A stretch of 64,000 nucleotides of DNA from Schistocerca nitens. Taxonomy: Eukaryota; Arthropoda; Insecta; Orthoptera; Acrididae. The stretch spans positions 275,023,503 to 275,087,502 of the forward strand of contig NC_064622.1 in the NCBI RefSeq assembly GCF_023898315.1, given 5' to 3'. Under the pieces are notes generated by a model. That model was not told the origin of the DNA and ran no database searches. It saw only the letters and a list, made by a program, of their open reading frames with translations. Both the position numbers and the translations under genes were made by a program. Positions 10,343 through 21,172 of this stretch are shown here, in pieces (positions within the stretch are counted from its first letter, which is position 1; each line of letters opens with the position of its first letter).

Positions 10343-11763
10343 CACTCCTGGAAATGGAAAAAAGAACACATTGACACCGGTGTGTCAGACCCACCATACT
10401 TGCTCCGGACACTGCAAGAGGGCTGTACAAGCAATGATCACACGCACGGAACAGCGGACACACCAGGAACCGCGGTGTTGGCCGTCGAATGGCGCTAGCT
10501 GCGCAGCATTTGTGCACCGCCGCCGTCAGTGTCAGCCAGTTTGCCGTGGCATGCGGAGCTCCATCGCTGTCTTTAACACTGGTAGCATGCCGCGACAGCG
10601 TGGACGTGAACCGTATGTGCAGTTGACGGACTTTGAGCGAGGGCGTATAGTGGGCATGCGGGAGGCCGGGTGGACGTACCGCCGAATTGCTCAACACGTG
10701 GGGCGTGAGGTCTCCACAGTACATCGATGTTGTCGCCAGTGGTCGGCGGAAGGTGCACGTGCCCGTCGACCTGGGACCGGACGCAGCGACGCACGGATGC
10801 ACGCCAAGACCGTAGGATCCTACGCAGTGCCGTAGGGGACCGCACCGCCACTTCCCAGCAAATTAGGGACACTGTTGCTCCTGGGGTATCGGCGAGGACC
10901 ATTCGCAACCGTCTCCATGAAGCTGGGCTACGGTCCCGCACCCCGTTAGGCCGTCTTCCGCTCACGCCCCAACATCGTGCAGCCCGATTCCAGTGGTGTC
11001 GCGACAGGCGTGAATGGAGGGACGAATGGAGACGTGTCGTCTTCAACGATGAGAGTCGCTTCTGCCTTGGTGCCAATGATGGTCGTATGCGTGTTTGGCG
11101 CCGTGCAGGTGAGCGCCACAATCAGGACTGCATACGACCGAGGCAGACAGGGCCAACACCCGGCATCATGGTGTGGGGAGCGATCTCCTACACTGGCCGT
11201 ACACCACTGGTGATCTTCGAGGGGACACTGAATAGTGCACGGTACATCCAAACCGTCATCGAACCCATCGTTCTACCATTGCTAGACCGGCAAGGGAACT
11301 TGCTGTTCCAACAGGACAATGCACGTCCGCATGTATCCCGTGCCACCCAACGTGCTCTAGAAGGTGTAAGTCAACTACCCTGGCCAGCAAGATCTCCGGA
11401 TCTGTCCCCCATTGAGCACGTTTGGGACTGGATGAAGCGTCGTCTCACGCGGTCTGCACGTCCAGCACGAACGCTGGTCCAACTGAGGCGCCAGGTGGAA
11501 ATGGCATGGCAAGCCGTTCCACAGGACTACATCCAGCATCTCTACGATCGTCTCCATGGGAGAATAGCAGCCTGCATTGCTGCGAAAGGTGGATATACAC
11601 TGTACTAGTGCCGACATTGTGCATGCTCTGTTGCCTGTGTCTATGTGCCTGTGATTCTGTCAGTGTGATCATGTGATGTATCTGACCCCAGGAATGTGTC
11701 AATAAAGTTTCCCCTTCCTGGGACAATGAATTCACAGTGTTCTTATTTCAATTTCCAGGAGTG
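10343..11763 (+). mobile_element. Tc1-like element with DD32E spacing, copy 1
   Basis: Inverted ends begin cactcctggaaatgg and end ccaggagtg, with TA duplications at 10341-10342 and 11764-11765. The length is 1421 bp. It is almost identical to 18407-19828. The main difference is one missing C near 10785 that breaks the gene. Confidence 0.93.
10587..11608 (+). pseudogene. Tc1-like transposase (DD32E), broken by a 1-bp deletion
   Basis: The start is the ATG at 10587 (MPRQRGREP), matching the start chosen in the intact copy. Relative to that copy one C is missing near 10785, so the N-terminal piece shifts frame; the rest is open to the stop at 11608. Second catalytic D is GAC at 11315 (QQDNARPHV) and the glutamate is GAG at 11414 (SPIEHVWDW): 32 residues lie between, two fewer than canonical Tc1. 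First D is in NDESRFCL (S to N beside it). Inactive because of the frameshift. Confidence 0.9.
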
Positions 11764-11968
11764 TATAATTAGTGGCTATTACTATTGCTATGAACAAGGA
11801 ATTGCGAATCTATTAATCTACTCTACAAAATACGAAGTCTAATTCTGCAGCATTACAGGTGTGCCAGAACCATTTACAAACCTACTATTGCTGTCCTGCC
11901 CACCGAGCTAATCCGAGTTGGGCGTGACCCTGGCGCTAGGCTGGCCCAAAATTCCAGCAGTGTTTGCT

Positions 11969-12275
11969 TTATGAAACTTCCTGGCAGATTGAAACTATAT
12001 GCCGGACCGAGACTCGGGATCTTTGCCTTTCGCGGGCAAGTGCTCTTCGCACAAGAGCTTCTGTAAAGTTTGGAAGGTACGAGACGAGGTACTGGCAGAA
12101 TTGAAGGTGTGAGGACGGGTCCTGAGTAGTGTTCGGGTAACTCAGATGGTAGAGAAATTTCCCGCGAAAGGTAAAGGTCCCGAGTTCGAGTCTTGCTCCG
12201 GCACACAGTTTTAATCTGCCAGAAAGTTTCATATCAGCGTACACTCCACTGCAGAGCAAAAACCTCGTTTTGGAG
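11969..12275 (+). mobile_element. tRNA-like fold-back repeat, copy 1
   Basis: Two arms of about 80 bp (11969-12048 and 12153-12232) are inverted copies of each other, and each contains a tRNA-like stretch with cccgcgaaagg and ccgagttcgagtc. The outer parts carry gaaacttcctggcagatt and its complement. The middle is about 100 bp. Similar units are at 29352-29642 and 36380-36612. The tRNA-like part could carry Pol III boxes; mobility mechanism unknown. Confidence 0.7.
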
Positions 12276-12737
12276 TGTTTGTTTTAGTCCTAGAGGCCTT
12301 GTGCCTCCGGATTATACTCATGTTAATTTTTTCTTGTCACCGGCTGGGCCAAACTTACACCATTCTCTAAATTGGCTTCTCCGGGGTTAGAAATTTTTCC
12401 ATTATGACGTTGGACTGTAACTGGTTCTTTTTGGACTTTGTTTCTGCACTATCTGTACCACGAACGTTTAATCCAGAACTTTATTTACTCCATTACTAGT
12501 CCTTCTGCCTGAAGTACTGTTTTGTGTTCAAACCATGAGAGTTTATTTTGCTCGTGCCTAATTCAGGATTCACTAACAAGAAGAGAGTTCGTGTTCTTTT
12601 AATTAATATGAATTTAGTGATCATTGTATACCTTGGGCCTTTACTTCTTAATTTTAATTTCATTTGCGAATGGTGGAGGGAATAACGATACTCGACAAGC
12701 TGCTGTGTAACCTCGAATTTCTGTGATTTTCCTATCG
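12276..12737. other. unassigned AT-rich sequence
   Basis: No reading frame or repeat that I can identify. Confidence 0.35.
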
Positions 12738-12749
12738 TTGTAAACTGGC

Positions 12750-12935
12750 TGGCCGAGCGGTTCTAGGCGCTTCAGTCTGGAACCACGCGACTGCTACAGT
12801 CGCAAGTTCGAATCCTGCCTCGGGCATGGATGTGTGTGATGTCCTTAGGTTAGTTAGGTTTAAGTAGTTCTAAGTTCTAGGGGACTGATGACCTCAGATT
12901 TTAAGTCCCATAGTGCTCAGAGCCATTTGAACCAT
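12750..12935 (+). mobile_element. tRNA-derived SINE, family A, with 12-bp TSD
   Basis: Clean copy flanked by the 12-bp direct repeat ttgtaaactggc at 12738-12749 and 12936-12947. The tRNA-like head includes ggccgagcggttctagg (A box) and the B box near 12804-12818. Perfect TSDs imply LINE-mediated insertion that is fairly recent. Confidence 0.92.
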
Positions 12936-12984
12936 TTGTAAACTGGCGAGCTATACACAAGAGAGATTAATAAATGCTACGGGA

Positions 12985-13280
12985 TTCAAAAGGTAAGTTA
13001 CACATTGTTATCGCACCGCAAGTAACTTTTATTGGATGCTGCAGGACACTTCAGAGTCAGACAGATACATGACACTATTCTCCAGCATAGTCACCAAATG
13101 TCTGTAAACAACGGTCGCAAAGTTCTGCAGTCACTCATTTCCTCGACTATAAAAATTGGCTACTTCGTCACGTAGCCATAACGAAAACCGCTGGCTGAAC
13201 TTCCTCATCGTTGGAAAATTTCTTTCTCCCAGATATTCTTTCAGCATTCCGAAGAGATGTTAATGGCGTGGCTCGGGATC
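12985..13280 (-). pseudogene. C-terminal fossil of a mariner transposase
   Basis: Read leftward, the translation gives KFSNDEEVQPAVF and, after a frame shift, WLRDEVANFYSRG followed by a degenerate LQTFGDY. This is the usual mariner C-terminal pattern (acidic DDEEV, then FY..GI.KL, then GDYVE). No catalytic motif or terminal repeat is seen. Confidence 0.55.
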
Positions 13281-14052
13281 GGGACTTACCTGGTCAGAAC
13301 CATCCACGTTTGTGCGCCCGTTGTCAAATTGTGGGCACTACTTCACTACTATTGTACGCGACACTGCGTATGGTCCATATACTGCCAGAACTGTACCGTG
13401 AATCTGCGTGCAGTTTAAACGTTTTGCCCCACGAGCCATACTGTGCCGCGTACTACTCTGGAATACGTTTTCAGTGCCCCGCAAATTCGCTTCCACACTG
13501 TGATGCATCTGTCATTCGTACTGCAGAAAATTGTGTCTGGATCGTGTCGTCTCTTTTGAGAGTGCGCCACTCTTGTTGCACAGCACTCTTAGCGTTGGGC
13601 GACATGTGTGATTTACATTCTGCAGTTCCTACGTACCTTGACTCTAGGATCGCGTGCACTTGGATTCTGAGCAGCGTACCTCTCCGCGTAGCATGACCAT
13701 TGTGTTGTAGCGTCAGCAGCTGTAGCTGGGTGGACATTTCTACGGCACTCTTGCGCCAAATGAAAGAGATCGTGGTGAAACGCAGGGCTCTTTATGATTC
13801 TTTCCTGTCTCTTCTATTAATATTACCTAACTGAGGTCCACGACTACGAGCAGTACTCGATTATCAATGGAATGAGGAACAATTGCTTTTTCTTTAGATT
13901 TTTTCAATGACAGTCTTTCATACACCTCTGCCACAACCAGTTCTATGTGACTGTTTTATCTTACATGGGTCTAGACGCATACCGCTATATTTTTTTAACA
14001 TTTGTGATAATCACCAGTAACTGATCGACAGCGCTGTAGCCAAACAACAATT
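13281..14052. other. unassigned sequence
   Basis: A plus-strand stretch at 13211-13696 is open for 161 codons but matches no family that I know and overlaps the mariner fossil at its start. It may be an antisense shadow of more mariner sequence. Confidence 0.3.
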
Positions 14053-14250
14053 GATCCCCGCGCTGTCTGAGGCGCCCTGCGACGTTTCTCGCGACCCCCC
14101 CCCCCCCCCCGTCGGAGGTTCGAATCCTCCCTCGGGCATGGGTGTGTGTGTGTTGTCCTTAGCGTAAGTTAGTTTAAGTAGTGTGTAAGCCTAGGGACCG
14201 ATGACCTCAGTAGTTTGGTCCCATAGGAACTTACCACAAATTTCCAAAAA
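14053..14250 (+). mobile_element. tRNA-derived SINE, family B
   Basis: Same family as 3925-4132: a C tract (about 14095-14110) followed by gtcggaggttcgaatcc, then a tail with gggaccgatgacctcag and ggtcccatagg. Confidence 0.8.
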
Positions 14251-14949
14251 ACAATGGATTATTCCGGCTGTTTATACGCAGTGCATTCCTTATTCTGAGA
14301 ACTACTGCCATTCTCTGCAATAAGCTTCAATTGTCTGCAATTCACCGCAATATTCAGGCGTTGCGACTTCCCCCATACGTAAGTCATCGTCCGCGAACGG
14401 CGTCATCATGTTTACCACCGCTTTTCACACGTCCAGTGGAAACTCACCTTCGTGACCTTTCCTAGAAATTTGTAGGACAGCCATCGAGTGCATAACTCGC
14501 AGTGCTCCAAGAATGTTTTCTGCGATGGTCTACTATGACTAGAAAATTCCTTCTCTCAACACTTTCTGCGTAAACGTTGCTAGGCAAAGCAAACCTTTTT
14601 TAGTGTGCATTTGCATGGCATGAGGACATAAAGCAATTCTGTAGGTATTTTGACTATGAGATCTATCACTTTACTCAGCAGCGCCAGGTGCGGAATGTGC
14701 CGGAGTTAGCTTTATGTGTATTTCCTCCTTCCCTCGTTCAATTTCGGGAAGAGTGACCACCAGTATTTCTGGGTACATGACAAAATTTCTCCACTATTAT
14801 AGAAAGTAATATGTCTCTTTTTCCTGGAAATGAAGTAATATGTTTCTTGACTCATTTCAGAAAGGTAGTTCACGGAACGCTAAGAGTAAATGTTTCCAGG
14901 ATGGCCTAAATGTTTCTAACAGACGAACGATACTCAAAAATCGTTCGAA
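14251..14949. other. unassigned sequence before a LINE
   Basis: No reading frame is recognised. The right part may be the 3' untranslated end of the minus-strand LINE that follows. Confidence 0.3.
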
Positions 14950-15971
14950 CCACAATTTCACCATTTCAAATGCTGCTTCTCTAAATGAATGTCTTCCTTC
15001 CTCCAGAGATTCCCACCTGACCTCCCGAAGCATATCCGTAACACTTGCACACTGATCAAACCTACCGGTAACAAATCTAACACCTCGCCTCTGAATTGCT
15101 TCGATGTCTTCTTCGTATCCGACCTACTGCGGATTCCAAAGACTCGAGCAGTACTGAAGAACAGGTCGCTTAGCGTCCTATATACGGTCTCCTTTACAGA
15201 TGAACTACATTTTCCTAAAATTCTCCCAATAAAACGAAGTCGGCCATTCGCTTTTCTTGCCATAATCTCCACAGGCTCGTTCCAATTCATATCGCTTCGC
15301 AACGTTACGCCCACACGACGTGTCTGTATCAAGCAGGACTCTAATAATGCTGTATTCGAACATTACAGGTTTGTTTTTCCTATTCTCTCGCATTAACTAC
15401 ATTAAGCACCAGCTGCCATTCATCACACCAACTAGATATTTCGTCTACATTATCTTGTTTCAACCTATAGTCAATTATCTTCGACACCTTCTGGTACACC
15501 ATAGCATCATCAGGGAACTACCGCAGGCTGCTGCCAAACCTGTCTGCCAGATCATTTATGTATATAGAGAATAGCAATGGTCCTATCTCACTTCACTGGG
15601 GCACTCTGGTGTTACCCCTGTTGCGATGAACACTCACCGTCGAGGACAACATACTGTGTTCTATTACTTAGAAAGTTTTCTAACCAGTCACATATCTGGG
15701 AGCCTGTTCTGCATGCGCGTACCTTCGTTAACAGCCTGCAGCAGGTTACGGTGTCGAATGCTTTTCAGAAAGCTAGAAATACGAGGTGTGGCTAGAAAAA
15801 AACCGGACTAGTACTGGTGAAACAATAAAACGAATGCAATAAGGCTGAAAGTCGCGTGGCCTGTCACGTGACTCTCGCTCCGCCTACTGCTCGAGTTTCA
15901 TCTGCCTCCTGCACTCAGTCTGCCCGTGGCGTCTGTTTTAAGTAGTTGACGTTTTGTCTGTGCGTCGGAAA

Positions 15972-16259
15972 ATGTTGAGTGTACAGAAAGAACAGCGTGT
16001 TAACATCAAATTTTGTTTCAAACGAGGAAAATCTGCAAGTGAAACGTTTGTAATGTTACAACAAGTGTACGGCGATGATTGTTTATCGCGAACACAAGTG
16101 TTTGAGTGGTTTAAACGATTTAAAGATGGCCGCGAAGACACCAGTGATGACACTCGCACTGGCAGACCATTGTCAGCAAAAACTGATGCAAACATTGAAA
16201 AAATCGGTAAACTTGTTCGACACTTTCCTTGTCAACTCCTGTTAACTCAGACACTGCTC
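15972..16259 (+). pseudogene. N-terminal fragment of mariner transposase, left arm
   Basis: Encodes the DNA-binding part only: ASETFVMLQQVYGDDCLSRT, then FEWFKRFKDGRE and TGRPLSAKT, ending at KIGKLVR before running into the spacer. The catalytic domain is missing. It could in principle make a short terminal-repeat-binding peptide, which might act as a repressor; that is inference. Confidence 0.7.
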
Positions 16260-16530
16260 TGATTGTTAAACGGCGATCTTGTCGAACAAGTTTACCGATT
16301 TTTTCAATGTTTGCATCAGTTTTTGCTGACAATGGTCTGCCAGTGCGAGTGTCATCACTGGTGTCTTCGCGGCCATCTTTAAATCGTTTAAACCACTCAA
16401 ACACTTGTGTTCGCGATAAACAATCATCGCCGTACATTTGTTGTAACATTACAAACGTTTCACTTGCAGATTTTCCTAGTTTGACACAAAATTTGATGTT
16501 AACACGCTGTTCTTTCTGTACACTCAACAT
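16120..16530 (-). pseudogene. N-terminal fragment of mariner transposase, right arm
   Basis: Mirror copy of the left-arm fragment. It runs slightly further into the mariner (QDRRLTIRAVSELTGVDKES, encoded in the 59-bp spacer) before crossing into the opposite arm. This shows that the minus copy is the longer parent and that the left arm stops earlier. No catalytic residues. Confidence 0.7.
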
Positions 16531-17650
16531 TTTCCGACGCACAGACAAAACGTCAACTACTTAAAACAGACGCCACGGGCAGACTGAGTGCAGGAGGCAG
16601 ATGAAACTCGAGCAGTAGGCGGGGCGAGAGTCACGTGACAGGCCACGCGACTTTCAGCCTTATTGCATTCGTTTTATTGTTTCACCAGTACTAGTCCGGT
16701 TTTTTTCTAGCCACACCTCGTATGGAATCTGCCTGCAGCCCTTCATCCATAGTTCGCAGTATATACCGTGAGAAAGCAGGAAGCTGTATATCGCACGAGA
16801 GATGGTTTCTAAATCTGATTCGTGTACATGGGCTTTTCGGTCTCTAGTAAATTTATTATATTCATAATCGGAATATTCTCTAGAATTCTGCAGCTAACCG
16901 ATGTTAAGAATATTGGTCTGTAATTTTGCGGGTCTGTTGTTTTACCCTTCGTATATACAGGAGTCACCTGCGCTTCTTTCCAGTCACTTGGCACTTTGTG
17001 CTGGTCGAGAGATTCGCGATAAATGCAAACTAAGCAAGAGGCCAGTGACGTAGAGTAATGTTTGTAAAACCGAATTGGGATTCCATCCAGACCTGGGGAC
17101 TTATTTGTTTTCAACTCATTTAGTTGTTTCTCTCCGCCAGGGATGCTTATTACTATGTCACCCACAAGGGACTCTGTGCTACGGTCAAGCGACGGTACGT
17201 TTGTACGATTCTCCTGCGTGAACGATTTCTTAAAAGTAGAATTTAAGACTTCAGCCTTCCATTTGCTGTCCGCTGCTGCGAAACACTAAGAGGCCAGTGA
17301 CGTAGAGTACTGTTTGTAAAACCGAATTAGGATTCCATCCGGACCTGGGGACTTATTTGTTTTCATCTCATTTAGTTGTTTCTCTACGCCAGGGATGCTT
17401 ATTACTATGTCATCCATAAGTGACTCTGTGCTATGGTCAAACGACGGTACGTTTTGTACGATTCTCCTGCGTGAACAATTTCTTAAGCGTAGAATTTAAA
17501 ACTTCAGCCTTCCATTTGTTGTCCGCTGCTGCGAAACCACACTGGCCAACCAGTAACTGGATGGAAGCCTTAGACCTGCTTAGCGATTTTACGAAGGACC
17601 TGGTGACACTCCTCAAAGTGTAATCAAGGGGCTTAACACACATCTCTCGC

Positions 17651-17868
17651 GTATGGGATGGTCAAAGATAAAGGCCTTAAATTCAACTAAATACCCAGGA
17701 ATTACAATTACGAACAATTTAAATTGGAAATAACACACAGAAAATGTTGTGGGGAAGGCGAACCAAAGACGATTTATTGTCAGAACACTTAGAAGATGCA
17801 ACAAATCTACTAAAGAGACTGACTACACTACGCTTGTCCGTTCTCTTTTGGAGCTGCTGCGCGGTATG
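17651..17868 (+). mobile_element. CR1-like LINE C-terminal fragment, opposite orientation
   Basis: Encodes NSTKYPGITITNNLNWK, VVGKANQRRFIVRTLRRCNK and a RSLLE-type segment, the same block as VTLRSDMNWNE in the neighbouring minus-strand LINE. It is truncated at both ends and abuts that LINE head to head at about 17650. Confidence 0.65.
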
Positions 17869-18215
17869 GGGTCCTCTATCTATCTGAGCCACCGAGGGCA
17901 CAGAGGATAGTGCTACTGCAGGGACTTATACCTTGCACGCTTCCCGTGAGATCCCCATTTCCAACTGTCCACAACCTACATTCATAGTGTTCCTAATAGA
18001 TGTTTGCCCATTCACTCATTACTCGCACCAGTCACACTATCCTCTGTGCCCTCGCTGGCTCAGATGGATAGAGCGTCTGCCATGTAAGCAGGAGATCCCG
18101 GGTTCGAGTCCCGGTCGGGGCACACATTTTCAGCTGCCTCCATTGATGTATATGAACAACACCTGTCGGCAGCTAAGGGTTTCGATTTAATTATCATTTC
18201 ATTCTAGAGAAGCCG
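17869..18215 (+). mobile_element. tRNA-like fold-back repeat of a second type
   Basis: The stretch cactatcctctgtgccctcg near 18026-18048 has an inverted partner at about 17880-17910. The right arm continues into a tRNA-like unit (ggctcagatggatagagc as A box, ccgggttcgagtcccgg as B box and T arm) and then a tail beginning cacacattttcagctgcc. The tRNA-like anticodon loop lacks the usual U33, so it is not a working tRNA. It is best read as a SINE-type or fold-back element. Confidence 0.65.
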
Positions 18216-18406
18216 CACGGTCATCAATGGTACCTGTTCTTTCGGGAACAGATACCATCTCCATACTTTTAACAGTCTGTTCTCTCTACCGGTATGTTTA
18301 GTTTCTCCTTTATAATACGGTTCATAAAACAAAACTTTTTCACTGTCGCTGTGTGTTGTGACGCCGTATATAATAGCTCGGAATACAACTAGCAGATTTA
18401 TAACTA

Positions 18407-19828
18407 CACTCCTGGAAATGGAAAAAAGAACACATTGACACCGGTGTGTCAGACCCACCATACTTGCTCCGGACACTGCGAGAGGGCTGTACAAGCAATG
18501 ATCACACGCACGGCACAGCGGACACACCAGGAACCGCGGTGTTGGCCGTCGAATGGCGCTAGCTGCGCAGCATTTGTGCACCGCCGCCGTCAGTGTCAGC
18601 CAGTTTGCCGTGGCATACGGAGCTCCATCGCAGTCTTTAACACTGGTAGCATGCCGCGACAGCGTGGACGTGAACCGTATGTGCAGTTGACGGACTTTGA
18701 GCGAGGGCGTGTAGTGGGCATGCGGGAGGCCGGGTGGACGTACCGCCGAATTGCTCAACACGTGGGGCGTGAGGTCTCCACAGTACATCGATGTTGTCGC
18801 CAGTGGTCGGCGGAAGGTGCACGTGCCCGTCGACCTGGGACCGGACCGCAGCGACGCACGGATGCACGCCAAGACCGTAGGATCCTACGCAGTGCCGTAG
18901 GGGACCGCACCGCCACTTCCCAGCAAATTAGGGACACTGTTGCTCCTGGGGTATCGGCGAGGACCATTCGCAACCGTCTCCATGAAGCTGGGCTACGGTC
19001 TCGCACACCGTTAGGCCGTCTTCCGCTCACGCCCCAACATCGTGCAGCCCGCCTCCAGTGGTGTCGCGACAGGCGTGAATGGAGGGACGAATGGAGACGT
19101 GTCGTCTTCAGCGATGAGAGTCGCTTCTGCCTTGGTGCCAATGATGGTCGTATGCGTGTTTGGCGCCGTGCAGGTGAGCGCCACAATCAGGACTGCATAC
19201 GACCGAGGCACACAGGGCCAACACCCGGCATCATGGTGTGGGGAGCGATCTCCTACACTGGCCGTACACCACTGGTGATCGTCGAGGGGACACTGAATAG
19301 TGCACGGTACATCCAAACCGTCATCGAACCCATCGTTCTACCATTCCTAGACCGGCAAGGGAACTTGCTGTTCCAACAGGACAATGCACGTCCGCACGTA
19401 TCCCGTGCCACCCAACGTGCTCTAGAAGGTGTAAGTCAACTACCCTGGCCAGCAAGATCTCCGGATCTGTCCCACATTGAGCATGTTTGGGACTGGATGA
19501 AGCGTCGTCTCACGCGGTCTGCACGTCCAGCACGAACGCTGGTCCAACTGCGGCGCCAGGTGGAAATGGCATGGCAAGCCGTTCCACAGGACTACATCCA
19601 GCATCTCTACGATCGTCTCCATGGGAGAATAGCAGCCTGCATTGCTGCGAAAGGTGGATATACACTGTACTAGTGCCGACATTGTGCATGCTCTGTGGCC
19701 TGTGTCTATGTGCCTGTGGTTCTGTCAGTGTGATCATGTGATGTATCTGACCCCAGGAATGTGTCAATAAAGTTTCCCCTTCCTGGGACAATGAATTCAC
19801 GGTGTTCTTATTTCAATTTCCAGGAGTG
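18407..19828 (+). mobile_element. Tc1-like element with DD32E spacing, copy 2, complete
   Basis: Inverted ends cactcctggaaatgg and ccaggagtg, with TA duplications at 18405-18406 and 19829-19830. The length is 1422 bp. It is nearly identical to 10343-11763, which lies 8 kb away in the same orientation, so both moved recently. The encoded transposase is open. Confidence 0.95.
18651..19673 (+). CDS. Tc1-like transposase, apparently intact, 340 aa, DD32E spacing
   Basis: The frame is open from 18435, but the ATG at 18651 gives 340 residues, the usual Tc1 length, and starts just before the first helix-turn-helix (LTDFERGRVVGMREAGWTYR), so I choose it. A second helix-turn-helix follows near residues 90-125. 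Catalytic residues are D155 (SDESRFCL), D244 (QQDNARPHV) and E277 (IEHVWDW), with 32 residues between D244 and E277 instead of the canonical 34. SHIEHVW has a histidine where the other copy and most Tc1 proteins have proline. It would cut and paste its own element at TA. Activity is untested. Confidence 0.92.
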   Translation: MPRQRGREPYVQLTDFERGRVVGMREAGWTYRRIAQHVGREVSTVHRCCRQWSAEGARARRPGTGPQRRTDARQDRRILRSAVGDRTATSQQIRDTVAPGVSARTIRNRLHEAGLRSRTPLGRLPLTPQHRAARLQWCRDRREWRDEWRRVVFSDESRFCLGANDGRMRVWRRAGERHNQDCIRPRHTGPTPGIMVWGAISYTGRTPLVIVEGTLNSARYIQTVIEPIVLPFLDRQGNLLFQQDNARPHVSRATQRALEGVSQLPWPARSPDLSHIEHVWDWMKRRLTRSARPARTLVQLRRQVEMAWQAVPQDYIQHLYDRLHGRIAACIAAKGGYTLY

Positions 19829-19830
19829 TA

Positions 19831-20214
19831 TTTTCAGGGACGCGCCAGCTAAGCGTGTAAAATTAATTTTTCCTCAAGTGTGTTAAGATCCGACGTGATA
19901 AAAAATCAACAACATCAGTTCCAGTGACTTTACAGGCCAAGAGGAAAACAAAAGCCAAAATCAGACCTTTGCGGTTAAGTCAAAAGCTCCAAGAATGTGC
20001 TGGATATACAAATGTATTCACACCATTTTGTCGAATCCGGTACTTACTCTGGGAACAACACAACAAAAAATCTCTTCTTCGATATGAATACACCTAAACG
20101 CATTCTGAAAAATAAAAACAAAATCTAAAAGCGTCAGTTTTAGGGGAACATTTCTCCAATGCGGCCTGGCGTGCATAAAGGTAAAGAAAATTACGTACAA
20201 GAATTAATTTATCC
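19831..20214. other. unassigned sequence
   Basis: No family recognised. Adenine-rich DNA with no long reading frame. Confidence 0.35.
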
Positions 20215-21172
20215 AGTAGAAGTGCTCAGCCCCACTGCAGACTGTTAAAGAAGGTACGAGCATAGGGAATAAGTTCCCAGGTATGTGAGTGGCTCGAAGA
20301 CTTCTTAACTAATAGAACGCAGCATGTTGTCCTCGGTGGCGAGTGTTCATCAGTGACAAGGATATCGTCAGGAATACCCCAGAGAAGTGTGACAGAACCA
20401 CTATTATTTTCTACATACGTAAATGATCTGGAGGACGTGGGCGGCAGCTATCTGCAGTTGTTTACTGATAATGCTGTGTTGTGCGAGGAATAGATGTAGA
20501 AGGATACAAGATGACTTAAACAAAAGTCTAGTTGGTGTGATGAATGGTACCTAGCTCCAAATGTGGAAAAATGTAAGTTAATGCTGAGCAATAGGAAAGC
20601 AAACCCGTAATTTTCGGATACGGCATTAATAGTGTCTTCCTCCACACAGTCGCGTCGTTTAAATACCTGTGAGTAACGATTCAAAGCGATATGAGGTGGA
20701 ATGAGCATGTGAGTATTGTGGTAGTGAAGGTGAATGATCAACTTTGGTACATCGAGAGAATTTTAGAAAAGTATGGTTCATCTGTAAAGGAGGTTGCATA
20801 TATGACGCTAGTGCGATCTATTCTGGTGTACTGTTTGTGGGTTTGGGATCCGCAACAGACCAGATTAAAGGAAAACATCAATGCAAGTAGTGGCGGGTTC
20901 GAACAACAAGCAAGTGTTACGGAGCTGGCTCAGGAACTCAAATGGAATTCCCTGGAGGGAAGGCGGCATTCTTTTCGAGGAACACTACTGAGAAAATTTA
21001 GAGAACCGGCATTTGAATCTGACTGCAGGCCGAGTCAACTGCCGCGGACATATATTTCGCGTGAGACCTCAAGATCAAATATGAGAAATTAGGGCTTATA
21101 AGGAGGTATCTACACAGACGTTTTCCCTCATTGTGTCTGCAAGTGGAACATGAAAGGAAATATAATTGCGCA
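20215..21172 (+). mobile_element. CR1-like LINE, 3' part, degraded
   Basis: Reads as the C-terminal half of reverse transcriptase and the following domain, with the frame open only at 20691-21092 (MRWNEHVSIVVVKVNDQLWY, then LVRSILVYCLWVWDPQQ). Upstream the palm region is recognisable despite stops (SDKDIV, then a YIRK-type segment). The family is the same as 14950-17650 and 6480-6870. Truncated at the 5' end. Confidence 0.7.

Larger units (their letters stand above)
15782..16720. mobile_element. palindromic mariner derivative (head-to-head duplication of the 5' part)
   Basis: The left arm 15782-16221 and right arm 16281-16720 are each 440 bp, inverted, and differ at only a handful of positions. 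The spacer is 59 bp. Each arm holds the terminal repeat (cgaggtgtggctag) and the mariner helix-turn-helix region starting MLSVQKEQRVN (left start 15972, right start 16530). TA duplications flank it at 15780-15781 and 16721-16722. The catalytic domain is absent from both arms, so it depends on an enzyme from elsewhere. It inserted into the CR1-like LINE. Confidence 0.93.
14950..17650 (-). mobile_element. CR1-like LINE, degraded and interrupted
   Basis: The minus strand encodes reverse-transcriptase blocks in order from right to left: NKSPGLDGIPI and NYRPIFLTS (16809-17165), then after the palindrome insertion the SGPLLFSIYIND-type block and a degenerate FPDD catalytic box (about 15470-15600), then VTLRSDMNWNEPVE and the C-terminal region (14958-15332). 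About 250 bp near its 5' part are duplicated in tandem (17040-17540). The frame is broken throughout. It would have copied its RNA by target-primed reverse transcription. I assign it loosely to CR1-like; the clade is not certain. Confidence 0.75.

Noticed and set aside
13211..13696. 161-codon plus-strand frame as a host gene
   Set aside because: No recognised domain, and the first part is antisense to a mariner C-terminus, so the rest is likely antisense or chance.
18050..18124. Possible functional tRNA gene
   Set aside because: The anticodon loop lacks U33, the acceptor stem has mismatches, and the unit lies in a repeat with inverted flanks.
18204..18872. 222-codon minus-strand open frame, and other minus-strand frames across both DD32E copies
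   Set aside because: Antisense shadows of the Tc1-like transposase; they recur at the same relative place in both copies because the DNA is duplicated.
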